Part shown: one piece after another, positions 36,001 to 59,399 of the stretch
How positions within the stretch are numbered: the first letter of the stretch is position 1
How the letters are laid out: each line of letters opens with the position of its first letter
From: Pogona vitticeps
Lineage: Eukaryota; Chordata; Lepidosauria; Squamata; Agamidae
Length of the DNA: 64,000 nucleotides
Reading direction: 5' to 3'
Assembly: GCF_051106095.1 (NCBI RefSeq)
Contig: NC_135793.1
Location: 3,639,501-3,703,500 of the forward strand
Translations under genes and position numbers: made by a program
Notes under the pieces: model-generated
Database searches by the model: none
The model's input: only the letters and a program-made list of their open reading frames with translations
Told to the model about the DNA's origin: nothing

Positions 36001-37750
36001 TTTTTCTATGAAATAGCAGTATAGCTGTATTTGTGAGATTGACATTCGCTCTTGAATCTGGATAATCAGAAGTCCATATTTCTTTTTCTACAATAACTCT
36101 TGACCAAATATTGATACACCATGCAGTTCTTCAACACAGAATGTGCATGGTAGCACTTTAGATGCTAGTAGTTTAAAGATGAAATGGTACTTCAAAGTAC
36201 CCAGACATCTAATGCTGATGTATGCAATTGCCTAGATGTTGTTAGACTGAAGCTCCTATAGTCCCACACCATTTGCTATGCTGGTCGTAGTGCTCAGTAA
36301 TACACTCCCAAACCATTTAGAAGATCCCCATGTCCAATGCTGCTTCTAATGGGTTAATTGTACATTCATAGATGTAATGAGATATAGTTTTAATCCTTTT
36401 CCTGATTTCTTTCATTTAAAAAAACGGACAGATGGTCCTGCAGTGGACAAGCTAAAAGCTTTAAAGTGCATTTTTCTTAATGCTAATTATATATATAATG
36501 CTTGTATGAATTTTAAAATGGAACATCACTCAAAGGTAGTGTTATGGCTTTTAAACATGGAAGGGAAAGGTAAATACGCTATCAGTATTTTCTCAAGTGG
36601 ACAAGAACCTGCTTGTTCAGTTTTAGATTCTCTGGGTCTGTTTTTGCTTACCAGCTATAGTGCTGAAAGGTGATTTATTTTTATATAAAATACTGCATTT
36701 GTGAGCCATGAATAGGACCAGCTCTTTCTAAACAGGAGAATAATATGTGACCATCCCAGTGTGATTGCAGGTGTGAGGGGATAGCTATATTAGGCAAAAA
36801 TTGTCATGCAGTTAGTTATTCACTGTATAAGAAAAAAAATTCAAAATAAACAAGAATGCAGTAAAATTTTACTAGGAACAATTGAAATGTCACAATTACA
36901 AAATTTGCACTCTTCAACAGGCTCAATATTCAGTAAAACAAACGAAATCCGAGTTCAGGTGTCATCAAGAAAGGAGAGAAAAATGTCCCAGGACACTCTG
37001 GGGGCTGGGGGAAACTCAAGTTGCAGTCAGTAAGAGTCTCGAAAGGAGCATAGGAATTGTTAAGCGGTCTTAAAGATATTGTGCTACCAGTGCTTTTGGA
37101 TTTTGACCATATTAGGATTTTAAAAACATGATAAATGTATAGGAAACTCTTTCCTTGAACTAGGATAAGTCTCCTGTATTGCTGTGTACAGAATTATAAC
37201 AGGAATCCATCTGCCCTCTTGTACTTGATTTTTAAATATTATTTTGATAATATTGAACAATGTTGCCACTGTTGACCGACTGAAAACATTTGTGTGAAAA
37301 TACGCTAAATTTTGGAGGACTGGATACTGTCATTGAACTAAGCATCTAATAAAGATGGAATAGTCTGCTAAAGTGGATTATTAATAGAAGTCATGTGATA
37401 GATTATGTATTTATTAACTGTGTTTTTCAGAGTAAAATAAAACTCAAACAATTTGATATACTTTGCTAAATAACTATTTATCAAATTGCTAAGTGGAATT
37501 GTAGCACTACTTTGTCAAATACTCATAAACTATGCTTCCCTGTATAATTGAGTAATATTAATCAGATGCATAATTCATTTTACTAATCGAGCACTGGGGT
37601 GTGGCTGTCTATATCCTTCATTGCTTTCTGGGGTATTCCCTGTACTATGTCTATTGTGTATACAACCAGAATAAATTCTCTCTCAAGCCTTGCTAAAATT
37701 ATGTTGTTAAGTCCTCTCCCAGCCTCCTTATTCTTTCCATGAATCATTAT
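30040..37750. other. ACSL4 intron 1, no exon recognised
   Basis: AT-rich intron. A tRNA-like SINE head fragment on the plus strand (30,636-30,715, with 'gagacctgggtctgaatccc') and a tail fragment near 34,185 are the only repeats I could name. At 35,785-35,880 there is a worn hAT-like block. No open frame with recognisable content and no further promoter-like island. Confidence 0.5.
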
Positions 37751-37751
37751 A

Positions 37752-38161
37752 CAGTGGTGCCTCGCTTAGCGATTGCTATGTTTTACAGCGAAATCACTTA
37801 GCGATGCTGTTTTTGCAATCGCAAAAGCGATCGCTTTGCAATGTTTCCTATAGGGAAAATTCGCTTTGCGATGATCGCGGGGAAGCGATCATCGCAAAGC
37901 CCCCATTTTCGGCCAGCTGACCGGCGGTTCCAAAATGGCCGCTGGAAAAAAATGGCCGCCCGCTGTGTTGCCTCACTTTAGAGGCACCGAAAATGGCCAC
38001 CGCAATGGAGGATTTTCGCATAAGGTTAGTTTTTAAGCCCATAGGAACGCATTAAACGTGTTTTAATGCGTTTTATGGGCTTTTAAAAATCGCTTAGCAA
38101 TGTTGTTGCTTAGCAGCAATTTTTGCTGCACGGATTAACATTGCTAAGCGAGGCACCACTG
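37752..38161. mobile_element. Tigger-like (Tc1/mariner) non-autonomous element
   Basis: Termini CAGTGGTGCCTCGCTTAGCG and the complementary GCTAAGCGAGGCACCACTG, flanked by TA on both sides (37,750-37,751 and 38,162-38,163). The interior is GC-rich and holds further inverted pieces (for example 'gcgatgatcgc' and 'gcgatcatcgc', around 37,870-37,895). At 410 bases it has no transposase. It still holds many CpGs, which points to a fairly recent insertion into ACSL4 intron 1. Confidence 0.85.
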
Positions 38162-39242
38162 TATTTTGGTTCCAGCCAACCAATGCTTCTCTACAGCTCC
38201 ATAATTTTTATTGTATTGTGAGCAGACCTCGGAAAATGACTTTTCAACAGAGGAATGGGACTCAAAGTATCTTGCCACAACTACTCCATTATCAACTGTA
38301 TCAGGCCATCACTCAAGACATCATATACATTTTTCTTAAAAGTTTTCAAGCTCTGCCTTTTGGGGAGACCTGAGCAAGCCCCACTAAAATATTAGTGAAT
38401 ATTATATATTCGGTGCATTATTCCTCTCTCCCTCATCTCTTTTAGATAACCCTGCTTGAAAATTTGGATTTTCCTTCCCACATGCCAGTACCAATGTGCC
38501 CATTCCAATATTGGAAAACTTGCTTTTTTGTACTACCATTTCCAGAACTCTTCAGCTAACATGATGAGTTGTAGTTCAAAAGAAAAGCGTTTTCTAAACA
38601 TTGGTCAATAGTCTTCCCTAGCACAAGGTTGTTGTGTTCCTCATGCATCATAGATCTGCGTTAGCTTCTGCCTGATAAAGGTGAAGGCCTTGTTTTGGTC
38701 ATGTTGATGGATGGTCCCAACTGAGGGGTTGTGAGAGCATTTTGCAATAGTTGTTGCAACAGAGGCAGCCTTTTTTCCTGCCAAGAAATCTGAAAGCAGA
38801 CATGCTTATAAACAGTAAAATGATGTAGTTCCGAAAGTGATAAATAGAACTGGTCAGTCTTTCCTAGCTGTAGCACAAATATTTAAATAAAAGGCCATGG
38901 GCTTTTGACCACAGTGTTGCAATTCCTATATTGCCAGACTGGATTAAAATGTTTTAAGGATGGAGTATTGAAAACTCTTTATAAACATTTGAACTGAGAA
39001 AAAGAGATGTAAAACAAATGTTTACTTCCTTTTAACTCGCTTTAAAATGAGTTAAACTGTGTGTGTATGAGGCCATTCCTTTAACCTCCACCTTCAACTC
39101 TCTGCATGTTAAGATGATTATCAGTGAAGGACTGACGCTAACAAACTGTTACTAATTTTTTCCCCTGCTTCTCTGATTACCTGTGATCTTCAGCTACCAA
39201 TAATCTACTGCTGCTGGCTTCCAAATGTTTCTAACATTTCAG

Positions 39243-39379
39243 TGATTACTCTAAAACTGCAACACCTAAACCTTCGCTGTGCTTCTGTACGCTGCTGCTT
39301 CTGCTTCCATTTTGCCTTGAGGAAAGTGAGTCGCTTGGAGACAAATAGTAGACTTTAAAAGCAAACGAAACTGACCATT
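39243..39379 (+). other. ACSL4: ACSL4 5' leader part of the first coding exon
   Basis: An acceptor-like 'ctaacatttcag' ends at 39,242, and 137 bases of leader precede the start codon at 39,380. The pyrimidine run before the AG is short, so the boundary could be further left. The start has the context gaccattATGa, a middling Kozak site, which would favour some initiation at the downstream ATG (39,503). Confidence 0.5.
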
Positions 39380-51077
<11,698 letters not shown>

Positions 51078-53110
51078 CCTACCAATCACCGCGAGTCAGA
51101 AGCTGCACAAGAATCCTTCTACAATTTGGGTGTGACAAACCTTATTCCCCCCAATGTTATCTGTGATGATAAACGGGGGAGGCGGCATTTTGTGAAACTT
51201 GCGTCCCACTTTGAAGAAGGAATAGCAGTGCTGGCTCGCTCTACTACACTTTCAAGATGCTGCCACTGCCTTTGTTTCATTTGATCACTCCTAATATTGA
51301 ATGTCTGTGTTCGTATGAAACGCCATCATTGGATAAACCATTCTTTCTACCTTTATATTCCGGCTCCACTTATTCATAAGGAATTAGGTCATTTTTGAAG
51401 ATCCCAGGATACATATATATATATTTTTAATGGAGGGGGGAAATAGTGTGTCTTTAATGTATGAACTGTGGGTGGGGAAAAGCGAAGAAAGGCTAGGCAG
51501 ACCCAAGCTTCTGCTTTTCAGAATGCTGCTCAGAAATTTGCCATCTCAGGTCCTTCGCTAGGTGAAATAGCTGCTTTTAACTTGACTTTTGTGAGAGGTG
51601 CTAAGAGGCAGAGAAGAAAGAGGGAAGCTCCTCGTTTGAAACGGTACTTTCGCGCAGCCAAAAAACGGCATGGGCCCTTATCCATTCAACATGCAGCTGT
51701 TGCAAAATGGGCTTTGTATCATGTGCATTCAGCTGCAGATGCCCAGCAGCTTAATAATCAGTGACGTTTTAGTCTACATATTTGCAAAGGCAAGTTCTGT
51801 ATTCAGTTGCTCCTTACTGAATACATAGAGTAGCTGGCCATATCCGAGGCAGCTCAAAAAGACAATTTTGGCTCTGTGGAAATACTTGCAGAGAAGAGAT
51901 ATCTGTGATAATGTCTTGAGAGAATTAAGGGCCCGGTTCCAATTTGTTTTTGTTTTGTTCTAATTCTGTACTAAAGAATTGTAAAAACAGATGTAAAAGC
52001 CAGTATTTCTCTCCAGTGGCTTCTGCAATTCTGCAATACATCTCCTCAATCTAATTTTTCACAAATTGCTGACTTAACAAAGTCAAGAAATGCACAACTT
52101 TGGCATTTCAGCCCATAAAAATATTTATAATATTTAAAAGGGAAGCAGATAGACTTTTGAGCGGAGAAAATAAGTGAACAGAGAGATTTTTTGTGCGTGT
52201 TCAGATGCATCCTGTCAGTTCCTTTTGACTCGTTTTCACACTTCCAGAGCTGCCATAAGGGCTGAAATCCTGTGGCTGCTCTGTAGGAAGTTGAAGTTTG
52301 AGTCAGCCCATTGAAGCAGTGGAACTCAGAGAGCAGCTGACTCACCAGATTTCCACTGGGCCTACTCTAGCGGTGTCTTGCTACTCTGGATAACAAGATT
52401 TCAGCCAAGGAGATTTAAAATCCTTTTTTTAAAAAAATCATATATGACATGTTAGTGCTCCTTGCCATCCATAACACTACTCTGGCTTCTTTGGGGATCT
52501 CTGTGCTTCTCCCTCCCAAGTTCATCAACACAAGGAATGGGTTTTGATTCATTTTTATGTTTGTTTTTCAAAAGGGCATTTCTATTTATTAGTTAGTACA
52601 TGACACAGAGCCAAACGCACGTGAAGACTAAGTATTTCTCATATGTAAGTAATGAACTTGGTTTTAAAACTTTTTTTTTGTCTAATAAGCCTGTCTAAAG
52701 GGAATATACTGTATTTAAACCTTTGTCTTTTTCCATTTGTGAAAAATGTTTATTTAAAAACTGGAAATGGTTTGGTGTGTGCTGGGGGGGGAGAGCAGGA
52801 AGATGGCTCTTCTGTAGTTTGTGTTCTCTTGTGCTGCAGTCAATAAGAATGTCTTTTTTTAGTTCATTGCGCTGGGCTTCTGTATCCCTTTCGACAGTTC
52901 ACACTTGAATGCAAAATACTGTAAGGTGTGACCATTCTTGATGCTGTTCTACTTTGCACTTTTTTCTTAATCTTTTTATATATGTTGCTTCCATATTTTT
53001 TGTACAGATGTGGTCCTTGATTGCAACGTGTTACACTTTGACTTTGGCTCTAAAGTATTTATAAAATAGTTTTCTTTTATTCATACTTAAATGTGTATAT
53101 TACGCTCAGA
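51078..53110 (+). other. ACSL4: ACSL4 3' untranslated region (end not fixed)
   Basis: Non-coding, mostly repeat-free sequence after the stop. T-rich, well-formed blocks at 52,930-53,070 have the look of a conserved 3' UTR end. I saw no clear AATAAA in this interval, so the 3' end may use a variant signal or lie further right. A 98-codon open frame (51,468-51,764) is basic and low-complexity and resembles no known protein. Confidence 0.5.
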
Positions 53111-54500
53111 AGAAAAATACCTAGTATTGTTTCTAATGAATGAAGGGAATTTTTTTGTATGAATGTTTAAGTACACAAGTTTTAAATGCAACTTGGTCAA
53201 GTCTTTCCTTCTGTGAAGTGTATGTGTGGGTCAGCCAGCTTTTAAAACAACAACAGATCAATCATTCCAGCTGTTACACCTCCAAGCCATTATTCTGACC
53301 CGAACTGACTGTCCTTGGGGACCAATTTCAGTTTTTAATAGACAAACTGTTTGCTATATATACCTTCCAGCTGTGCTTCTCTGGCAAGCCTGCACAATGC
53401 CACCTGAACCTGCAGAGACTGAAACTCATCAGGTCCAATCTGGCTGCTGCTAATGTAAGAGGGGAGTCTAGTGCTGAGACCAGCAATATGCCTCACACAT
53501 ACACTTTCTTTACGTGTACAAGAAATGCTTCTCCTATCAATTACCGGATTTTTATTCAGATGAGCTCATTGTTGCAGTCTGTTACATTCAAAATGTGATA
53601 AAATTGCTCTGTTATTTAGAAACAGATGTGTTATTTTGACTTTGTCAGACATGGTAAAAAAAATGTAAGACAACAAATGCGTATAGAGTAAAAAATAAGT
53701 GTTGCCTGCTTTTCGAAATCAGACAGCAAGCTCATGAAATTAGATTATGAAGTGTATTTCTGGCCTACATAATCTCTTTGCTCTGATGTTCATGTGGTCT
53801 TTACTGGCTGCTGTTCTTTTCAGTGTGCATGAATCTTCTTAAATAAGAATTATCCGGTGTAGAATACAGCTTAATTGGTGCAGAAAATCATGGTGTTTAA
53901 GAGATTTTGTTCTTCCACGGTTTAGGGAGTCATCATGGTTATACATTTTTTTTCTAGAATTTTCCTGCTGTTAAGTACCAAAATTAACGTTTCTAATGTT
54001 TCCCCAAGAGACTGCCAAGAAAGTTCCTCCTAGAAGTGTCTGGTTTGATACTATCTCTCTGTTGCCCTTGTGTACCAAACGCTCCCTTAGAAACATTTGT
54101 ATATTGTTTTCACTCTGCATTCATACATTATTTTGAACCTAGCTCTAAGGCCACATTTAGAACCAACCCAAAAGAATTAGTATGACATGACCACCAAACA
54201 TTTGAGATTGTGGGATAGAGAAGCCAGAGTAGATCGTCTACCACCTGTTTAATTTTAGTCAACTTTTAAGTACATAAGAGGCATGCTAGACTGGACCAAA
54301 GACCCGTCTAGCACAATATTCTGGACCATACACTGACAAAGCCACCAATATATGGCTTGATGATCCTTTTTGTTTTGCCATACAATGTCTGCTTTTCTAT
54401 AAAGAACACTTTAATGGAACAAAGTTAGGGCTGGTCATGTTTGCACAAAGCAAATTCCAAAATCCATCCGGGGATGATGCCTCCTTTTCAAGTTGGTGTA
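53111..54500. other. no gene recognised; possible distal 3' UTR of ACSL4
   Basis: AT-rich, with no named repeat and no plausible exon. It may be distal 3' UTR or intergenic spacer; RNA data are needed to tell. Confidence 0.4.
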
Positions 54501-54508
54501 ATAAAGGC

Positions 54509-54538
54509 AAGCTTTCAAAACAAATATCTCTTCATCAG
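54509..54538 (-). ncRNA. hammerhead ribozyme-like motif, core intact
   Basis: On the minus strand CUGAUGA (54,538-54,532) is followed by a 15-base stem II region whose outer four pairs are A-U, G-U, A-U, G-U. Then come GAAA (54,516-54,513), the palindrome AGCU as stem III, and U at the cleavage position (54,509). All core residues match the hammerhead consensus. Stem II has decayed from C to U, and stem III has only two pairs. It is likely the end of a Penelope-type repeat, whose body I cannot delimit. Confidence 0.5.
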
Positions 54539-54718
54539 GAGAAGTGTTACAAAAGTAGAAGGAAGCAGTGGTGTGTGCACGTCTGAACTTAAGCTCTTGT
54601 GGTTGGCATATTGTTGTGAGATATAATGGAGGAGATACTTCTAGCAATGGGTGAGAATCTAACATGGGCTGTTTGTGGGTGGGAAGAGTCTCTTGGGAGA
54701 GCCCCAGAAATGCCCTTC

Positions 54719-55912
54719 CATAAGCTAACATGCACTGGATTATGGAGAAAGCCAGAGAGTTCCAGAAAAACATCTACTTCTGCTTCATTGACTACGCAAA
54801 ATCCTTTGTGTGGACCACAGCAAACTATGACAAGTCCTTAGATAAGATGATCAGGCAGTCCCATTTCTTTATCTCCTGAGAAATCTTTATGTGGGACAGG
54901 AAGCAAGTTAGAACTGGATATGGAACAACTGATTGGTTCAAAATTGGGAAAGGAGTACGACAAAGCTGTATATTGTCCCCCAGCTTATTTAATTTATATG
55001 CAGAAGACATCATGCAAAAGGCCGGACTGGAAGAATCCCAAATTGGAATTAAGAATGCTGGAAGAAATATCAGTAACCTCAGATATTTTATTTTATTTAT
55101 TTATTTATTGCATTTATATGCCGCCCATCTAGACATAGTCTAATCTATGCAGATGATACCACTCTGATGGCAGAAAGTGAGGAGTAATTAAAGAACCTCT
55201 TAATGAAGGTGAAAGAGGAGAGCGTCAAAAATGGTCCGAAGCTCAACATAAAAAAAAACTAAGATCATGGCCACTGGTCCCATCACCTCCTGGCAAATAG
55301 GAGGGGAAGATATGGAGGCAGTGACAGTTTTTACCTTCTTGGGCTCCATGATCACTGTAGATGGTGACAGCAGCCACAATTTAAAAGACAACTGCTTTTT
55401 GGGAGGAAAGCAATGACAAACCTAGACAGCATCTTTAAAAGCAGAGACATCACCTTGCTGACAAAAGTCTGCATAGTCAAAGCTATGGTTTTTCCTGTAG
55501 TGATGTATGGAAGCGAGAGCTGGACCATAAAGAAGGCTGACTGCTGAAGAATTTATGCTTCTGAATTGTGATGCTGGAGGAGAGTCTTGAGAGTCCCTTG
55601 GACTAGAAAGAGAGCAAACCTATCCATTCTGAAGGAAATCAACCCTGAATGCTCACTGGAAGGACAGATCCTGAAATGGAGGCTCCAATTCTTTGGCCAT
55701 CTCATGAGAAGACTCCTTGGAAAAGGCCCTGATGTTGGGAAAGTGTGAAGTCAAGAGGAGAAGGGGACGACAGAGGACGAGATGGTTGGACAGGGTCATC
55801 GAAGTGACCAACATGAACTTGACCCAACTCTGGGAGGCCGTGGAAGACAGGAGGGCCTGGCGTGCTCTGGTCCGTGGGGTCACGGAGAGTCGGACACAAC
55901 TAAACGACTGGT
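54719..55912 (+). mobile_element. Bov-B LINE, 5'-truncated, about 1.2 kb
   Basis: The C-terminal half of the Bov-B reverse transcriptase reads in pieces: RTGYGTTDWFKIGKGVRQSC, then ILSPSLFNLYAEDIM, the YADDT-type active-site region (split by an insertion), and downstream QLWEAVEDRRAWRALVRGV. It ends at the Bov-B terminus 'gtcggacacaactaaacgac'. Several stops and frameshifts plus one nested insertion (55,087-55,140) show it is dead. The 3' 200 bases match 44,635-44,837. Confidence 0.95.
55087..55140 (-). mobile_element. short retroelement tail inserted in Bov-B
   Basis: The Bov-B text should run 'cctcagatatgcagatgat', but it is interrupted after 'cagatat' by a T/A-rich run (TTTATTTATTTATT) and 'atatgccgcccatctagac'. 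Read on the minus strand this is a short LINE/SINE 3' end with an AAATA tail. It breaks the reverse transcriptase at its active-site motif. Confidence 0.7.
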
Positions 55913-57265
55913 TCCACAGTCCTATGAGCAGAGAAGTTCATAGTCAATGGTTTCCAAAGAGGGATAAGGTGGTACTAACAGCACCTTGAGAATAAGGGTT
56001 ATTTTGGCCAGAACGGAGAAAAGAGTGGACCCCCTGCCCCTCTCAGCCCAGGCAGGACAACCCATCTCAGAGATGCTGCTGCTTTTTCAAGGAGGGAACA
56101 AGAGGGACGGGACCAGACCTGATAAATGCAGCCACCCACTGAATATTTCTTTCCATGTTCAGACCACAGGGGTATGTAGCTTTTCCAAGCTGCTCTCTGG
56201 ATGAAACAGATGCTGACAGGCCATCAGGATCAGAGCCTTTTTTGGTCATTCTGCATGGCTGAGCTGGCTGACAGAGAACAGATTTAACCAACTCCCAGAT
56301 CAAATATATACAACATGTTTCAAGCCTACAACGTCCGCTCCACACACCCAACTCCCAGTGCTAACAAACAACAATAATAAAAGAAAGGGATGGGATGAGA
56401 TATAGAATGTGAAATGCACATCACTGGGTATCTGCAGCAATTAATACTGTCTGACTTTTTGTGGGTTCAGACCAGAAGTCCATTTGATCTACTCTTTTGG
56501 TCCCTACAATGACCAGTTGGAGGCTTCTAAGAAGCCCACAAGCAATATCCCACCAATGAATGCTGAGTTACCATACAGTCCTTGAGATGAGTTTTCACAG
56601 ACCATTTTCTCTTTCTCTGGCCGTCTCAGCCTGTAATGACAAGCCCGATGAAGTGCTTTCAAACAGGACTCGGAAGTACACTTGCACTGTGACTTGGCTA
56701 TAGACCTTGAGAACCGAGTTTTCTTTTAGTGGGTACTCGCCCACTTTAAACCCAAATGCTGCTCGTCACGGCATAAATTCACCCGCCATCGGCTGTGATG
56801 CCTTGCACCCCACTGTGGGAACCAGGAAGATCATGGCAGGGTCAGATCAGACCCTTCAGCAGGCAAATCTTTAGAACAGGAAAACACATCAGCGTTTAAG
56901 CTGTGCAATCCTCTTCCAGCAAACGCAAGGCCTCAATGACATTTGGAAAATCTGCCTGCTCTTTGTTTTTTTCCCCCACTGGTCAGTAGGGCAACAGCAT
57001 CGCTCCTTGTTCCTGCCTCATATTTCGGCCATGTAACTCTGAAAGATCTCCCTCTCTGGAGGGGAAACCTTGTGAGATGGGGAAATGCCCATTTGCCTCA
57101 AGGCGTGATCTGTTCCTGAGCTATCCAAAGGCAAATGAAGCCGATGTTTAAACTCCTGATGGCCACCCACAAAAGAAGCCACGTTCATTGGCGAAAAAGA
57201 CGCAAGACAGCAAAAGGGGGAGAACCTGGTGGGGACTTGGATCAGAGGAAAATTCGCAGGCAGAC
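55913..57265. other. no gene recognised; spacer upstream of KCNE5
   Basis: No named repeat and no plausible coding exon. The sequence between 56,400 and 57,200 looks non-repetitive and may hold KCNE5 regulatory DNA. Confidence 0.4.
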
Positions 57266-57266
57266 T

Positions 57267-57309
<43 letters not shown>
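57266..57309 (+). repeat. (TG)n(AG)n microsatellite
   Basis: A compound dinucleotide run about 370 bases upstream of the KCNE5 start codon. Confidence 0.95.
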
Positions 57310-57399
57310 TCAACTCCTGGATGGAGAGTGGGGGCAACTCTATCGATTTACGCTTCAGGATTTCCAGTTAAGGAACAAAGAAGGTTTTCAGAGGCGGAG

Positions 57400-58200
57400 A
57401 AAAGAGACTCCGATTTACGCCCGCGCCCTCCCCCTCCTCCTCCTCCAGGGAAAGCCTCTGGGTGAGTGGGGGGGACTGAAAGAGGGCGAGGCCGGCGGCC
57501 CCTCACCCCCCCCTCCACCGTTGGCCGACAAGCCAGGGGCGAAGGAAGGGACCACAGCATCCGATGCGCCTTTGTCCTGCGGAGTCGAGAATCCCGGAGG
57601 CGGCGAGCCACGTCCGTCCGGGCGGCGGGCAATCGGCCGGGAGGGAAGGCGAGAGCCAGGGCAGCCCCGGGCATCCCATGAACTGCAGCGACAGCCGCCG
57701 CCTCCGGCGCCTAGTGGCGCGGCTCTGGCGGGAGCTGCGCGGGGGCGGCTCTGGCGGGGCTCCTGCCAACGCCAGCCACGCCGCCCCCGCCGCCGAGGAT
57801 GACGCCTACCTGTATATCCTGCTCATCATGATCTTCTACGGCTGCTTGGCCGGGGGCCTGATCCTGGCTTACACGCGCTCCCGCAAGCTGGAGTCGAAGC
57901 ACGACCCTTACCATCTTTACATCGAGCGCGACTGGGCGGCGGGCGGCGCGGGCAGCCCCGGGGGCGGCCGAGGGAACACCCCGCCGGGGGCGGCAGCCAC
58001 AGAGTTCCGCGACTCCAGCTTCGAGGAGCGAGAGCGAAGGGGCAGCGGAGACAGCCAGCCTCTCTAGGGGAGGAAGGGGAGATCCCCGACCCCCGGATCT
58101 TGACGCCTCCCGGAGCCAAAGCGCAACCTTCCAAGGCGCTTCCCGGAGCTGCCCCACGCGCCCGGTGGGTCCCAAACCGAGCAGAGCCGGACGAGCGATC
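57400..58200 (+). promoter_or_regulatory. CpG-rich region over KCNE5 5' part and coding exon
   Basis: GC and CpG rise sharply from about 57,410 and stay high through the coding exon. It contains many GGCGG/CCGCC words (Sp1-like), for example 57,608-57,630. Probable promoter and 5' UTR of the intronless KCNE5; no TATA box chosen. Confidence 0.5.
57678..58067 (+). CDS. KCNE5: potassium channel accessory subunit KCNE5 (KCNE1L)
   Basis: Single-pass membrane protein that associates with KCNQ1 and other voltage-gated potassium channels and shifts their gating. 129 residues (human 142), one coding exon as in other KCNE genes. The start MNCSDSRRLRRL matches human MNCSESQRLRTL, so I chose 57,678 over an in-frame ATG at 57,564. 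N-glycosylation sequons NCS (2-4) and NAS (31-33) lie in the outer part. The block DDAYLYILLIMIFYGCLAGG (41-60) runs into LILAYTRSRKLE, the transmembrane helix and juxtamembrane segment, almost identical to human. The cytoplasmic tail is Gly/Ala/Arg-rich, diverged and shorter. Same strand as ACSL4, about 6.6 kb downstream of its stop. Confidence 0.96.
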   Translation: MNCSDSRRLRRLVARLWRELRGGGSGGAPANASHAAPAAEDDAYLYILLIMIFYGCLAGGLILAYTRSRKLESKHDPYHLYIERDWAAGGAGSPGGGRGNTPPGAAATEFRDSSFEERERRGSGDSQPL

Positions 58201-58382
58201 GCCCTAACTGTGCAAGCTTCGGGATGCAACCAGAGCTTTCTCTCACTCGGGCGGAATTTGGAGATGTGGGGGGGAGAAGAAGGAAAGACGGTGGGCACGA
58301 TCCCCCCCCACCCCGGAAGTTTGCATTTGCTGAGCGCAGAGAAGTTATTTTTTTAATGCTAACAAAAAACATAAAACATCAG

Positions 58383-58388
58383 AATAAA
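58383..58388 (+). terminator. KCNE5: AATAAA polyadenylation signal of KCNE5
   Basis: AATAAA in an A-rich stretch 316 bases after the KCNE5 stop. Plausible 3' end of a short transcript; distal sites are not excluded. Confidence 0.5.
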
Positions 58389-59399
58389 AAAATTCCCAGG
58401 CCATCATGGCTTTTTTCTGTGTTAGCTGTGGGATTTTCAGAACCCTAGTCCAAAACACCCAACTTTCCTAAATCTGGGCCATTGGAGACCCTCTTGAACA
58501 GAAGCCTTGCAGATTTATGGGGGGCTGGACTAGCTCAGGGCGGAAAGAAACGCGGAGGATGCAGGCAGAGTCAAGGGAAAAAAAGCCCTTAACATTAGAC
58601 AGCACCTTTAAAAACTCATGATTTATCTCTACCCTGATTTGGAATAAAGAGCCCTTTGGAAGGCAGGCCTTAACGCTTCTTGGTGATGTGATTTGCAAGC
58701 CGCAAAAGCCCAATTAAAAATGGTTAATCCTTCCTTGTTGCAGAACGTTTTGTCGTTTCAAACAAAAGCTACTCTTATGTGCTAGCAAGCATTTAATTTA
58801 TGCTTTTGTGGCCACCTGGCTCCTGCTGGCCCAGTTTTCCTTTTTAAAAGAAGATTTATTTTTATTTATTTATTCGATTTTTACCTGGCCCCTCTAGACA
58901 ACGTCTACTCGGGGCGGATATATTTGGGACACATTTTCATTGAATTACTTACCATCCCTGCCCTCCTCACTGCCAGAGGGGGAAAAAGGGAAAAGACATG
59001 TATTTGCGAAGGCTTGCAACCTGTATTTTATGACAAGCCTTGGCTGGTTATGGATCAGCTCTGACATTAAGGGAAAAGTCCCCCCCCCATCTAGAGTTGC
59101 CAGCAGCTGTGCTGGTCATAAATTGTCCAAGGAGGAGGCCAGCTGTCTGCTGACGCTTTTGGAAACAAAGGGCGAGCCACCATGTGGAGGCGGAGTGGGC
59201 CAGGCAACGGAAACAAAGCCGAGGCATGGTTGAATGGAGTCCCTCCTCCCTGGCAGGGTGGCCACGTGAAAAAGGGGACAGGGCTCCTGAACCTTTAATC
59301 GATGTGTGGAGGAGGGAAGCAAGCTAGTTGCTCAAGGTCCCTGTTGAATTATGGGAGCATGTAAACTATAACTGAACCTCTGAACCCCATTCCAGCAGA
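58389..59399. other. no gene recognised
   Basis: Spacer after KCNE5. A short repeat tail-like piece with 'atttttacctggcccctctagac' text lies at about 58,855-58,925, related to the insertion at 55,087-55,140. Confidence 0.4.

Noticed and set aside
51468-51764. 98-codon open frame after ACSL4
   Set aside because: Lies in the 3' UTR, basic and low-complexity, with no known domain and no splice or promoter context.
54889-55143. 84-codon frame with reverse transcriptase similarity as a host gene
   Set aside because: It is part of the dead Bov-B LINE.
57188-57802. 204-codon open frame overlapping KCNE5
   Set aside because: Different frame from KCNE5, includes the GT/GA microsatellite as VCVCV and RERERE; a shadow of GC-rich DNA.
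57711-58298. 195-codon minus-strand open frame across KCNE5
   Set aside because: Antisense shadow of the GC-rich coding exon, no recognisable domain.
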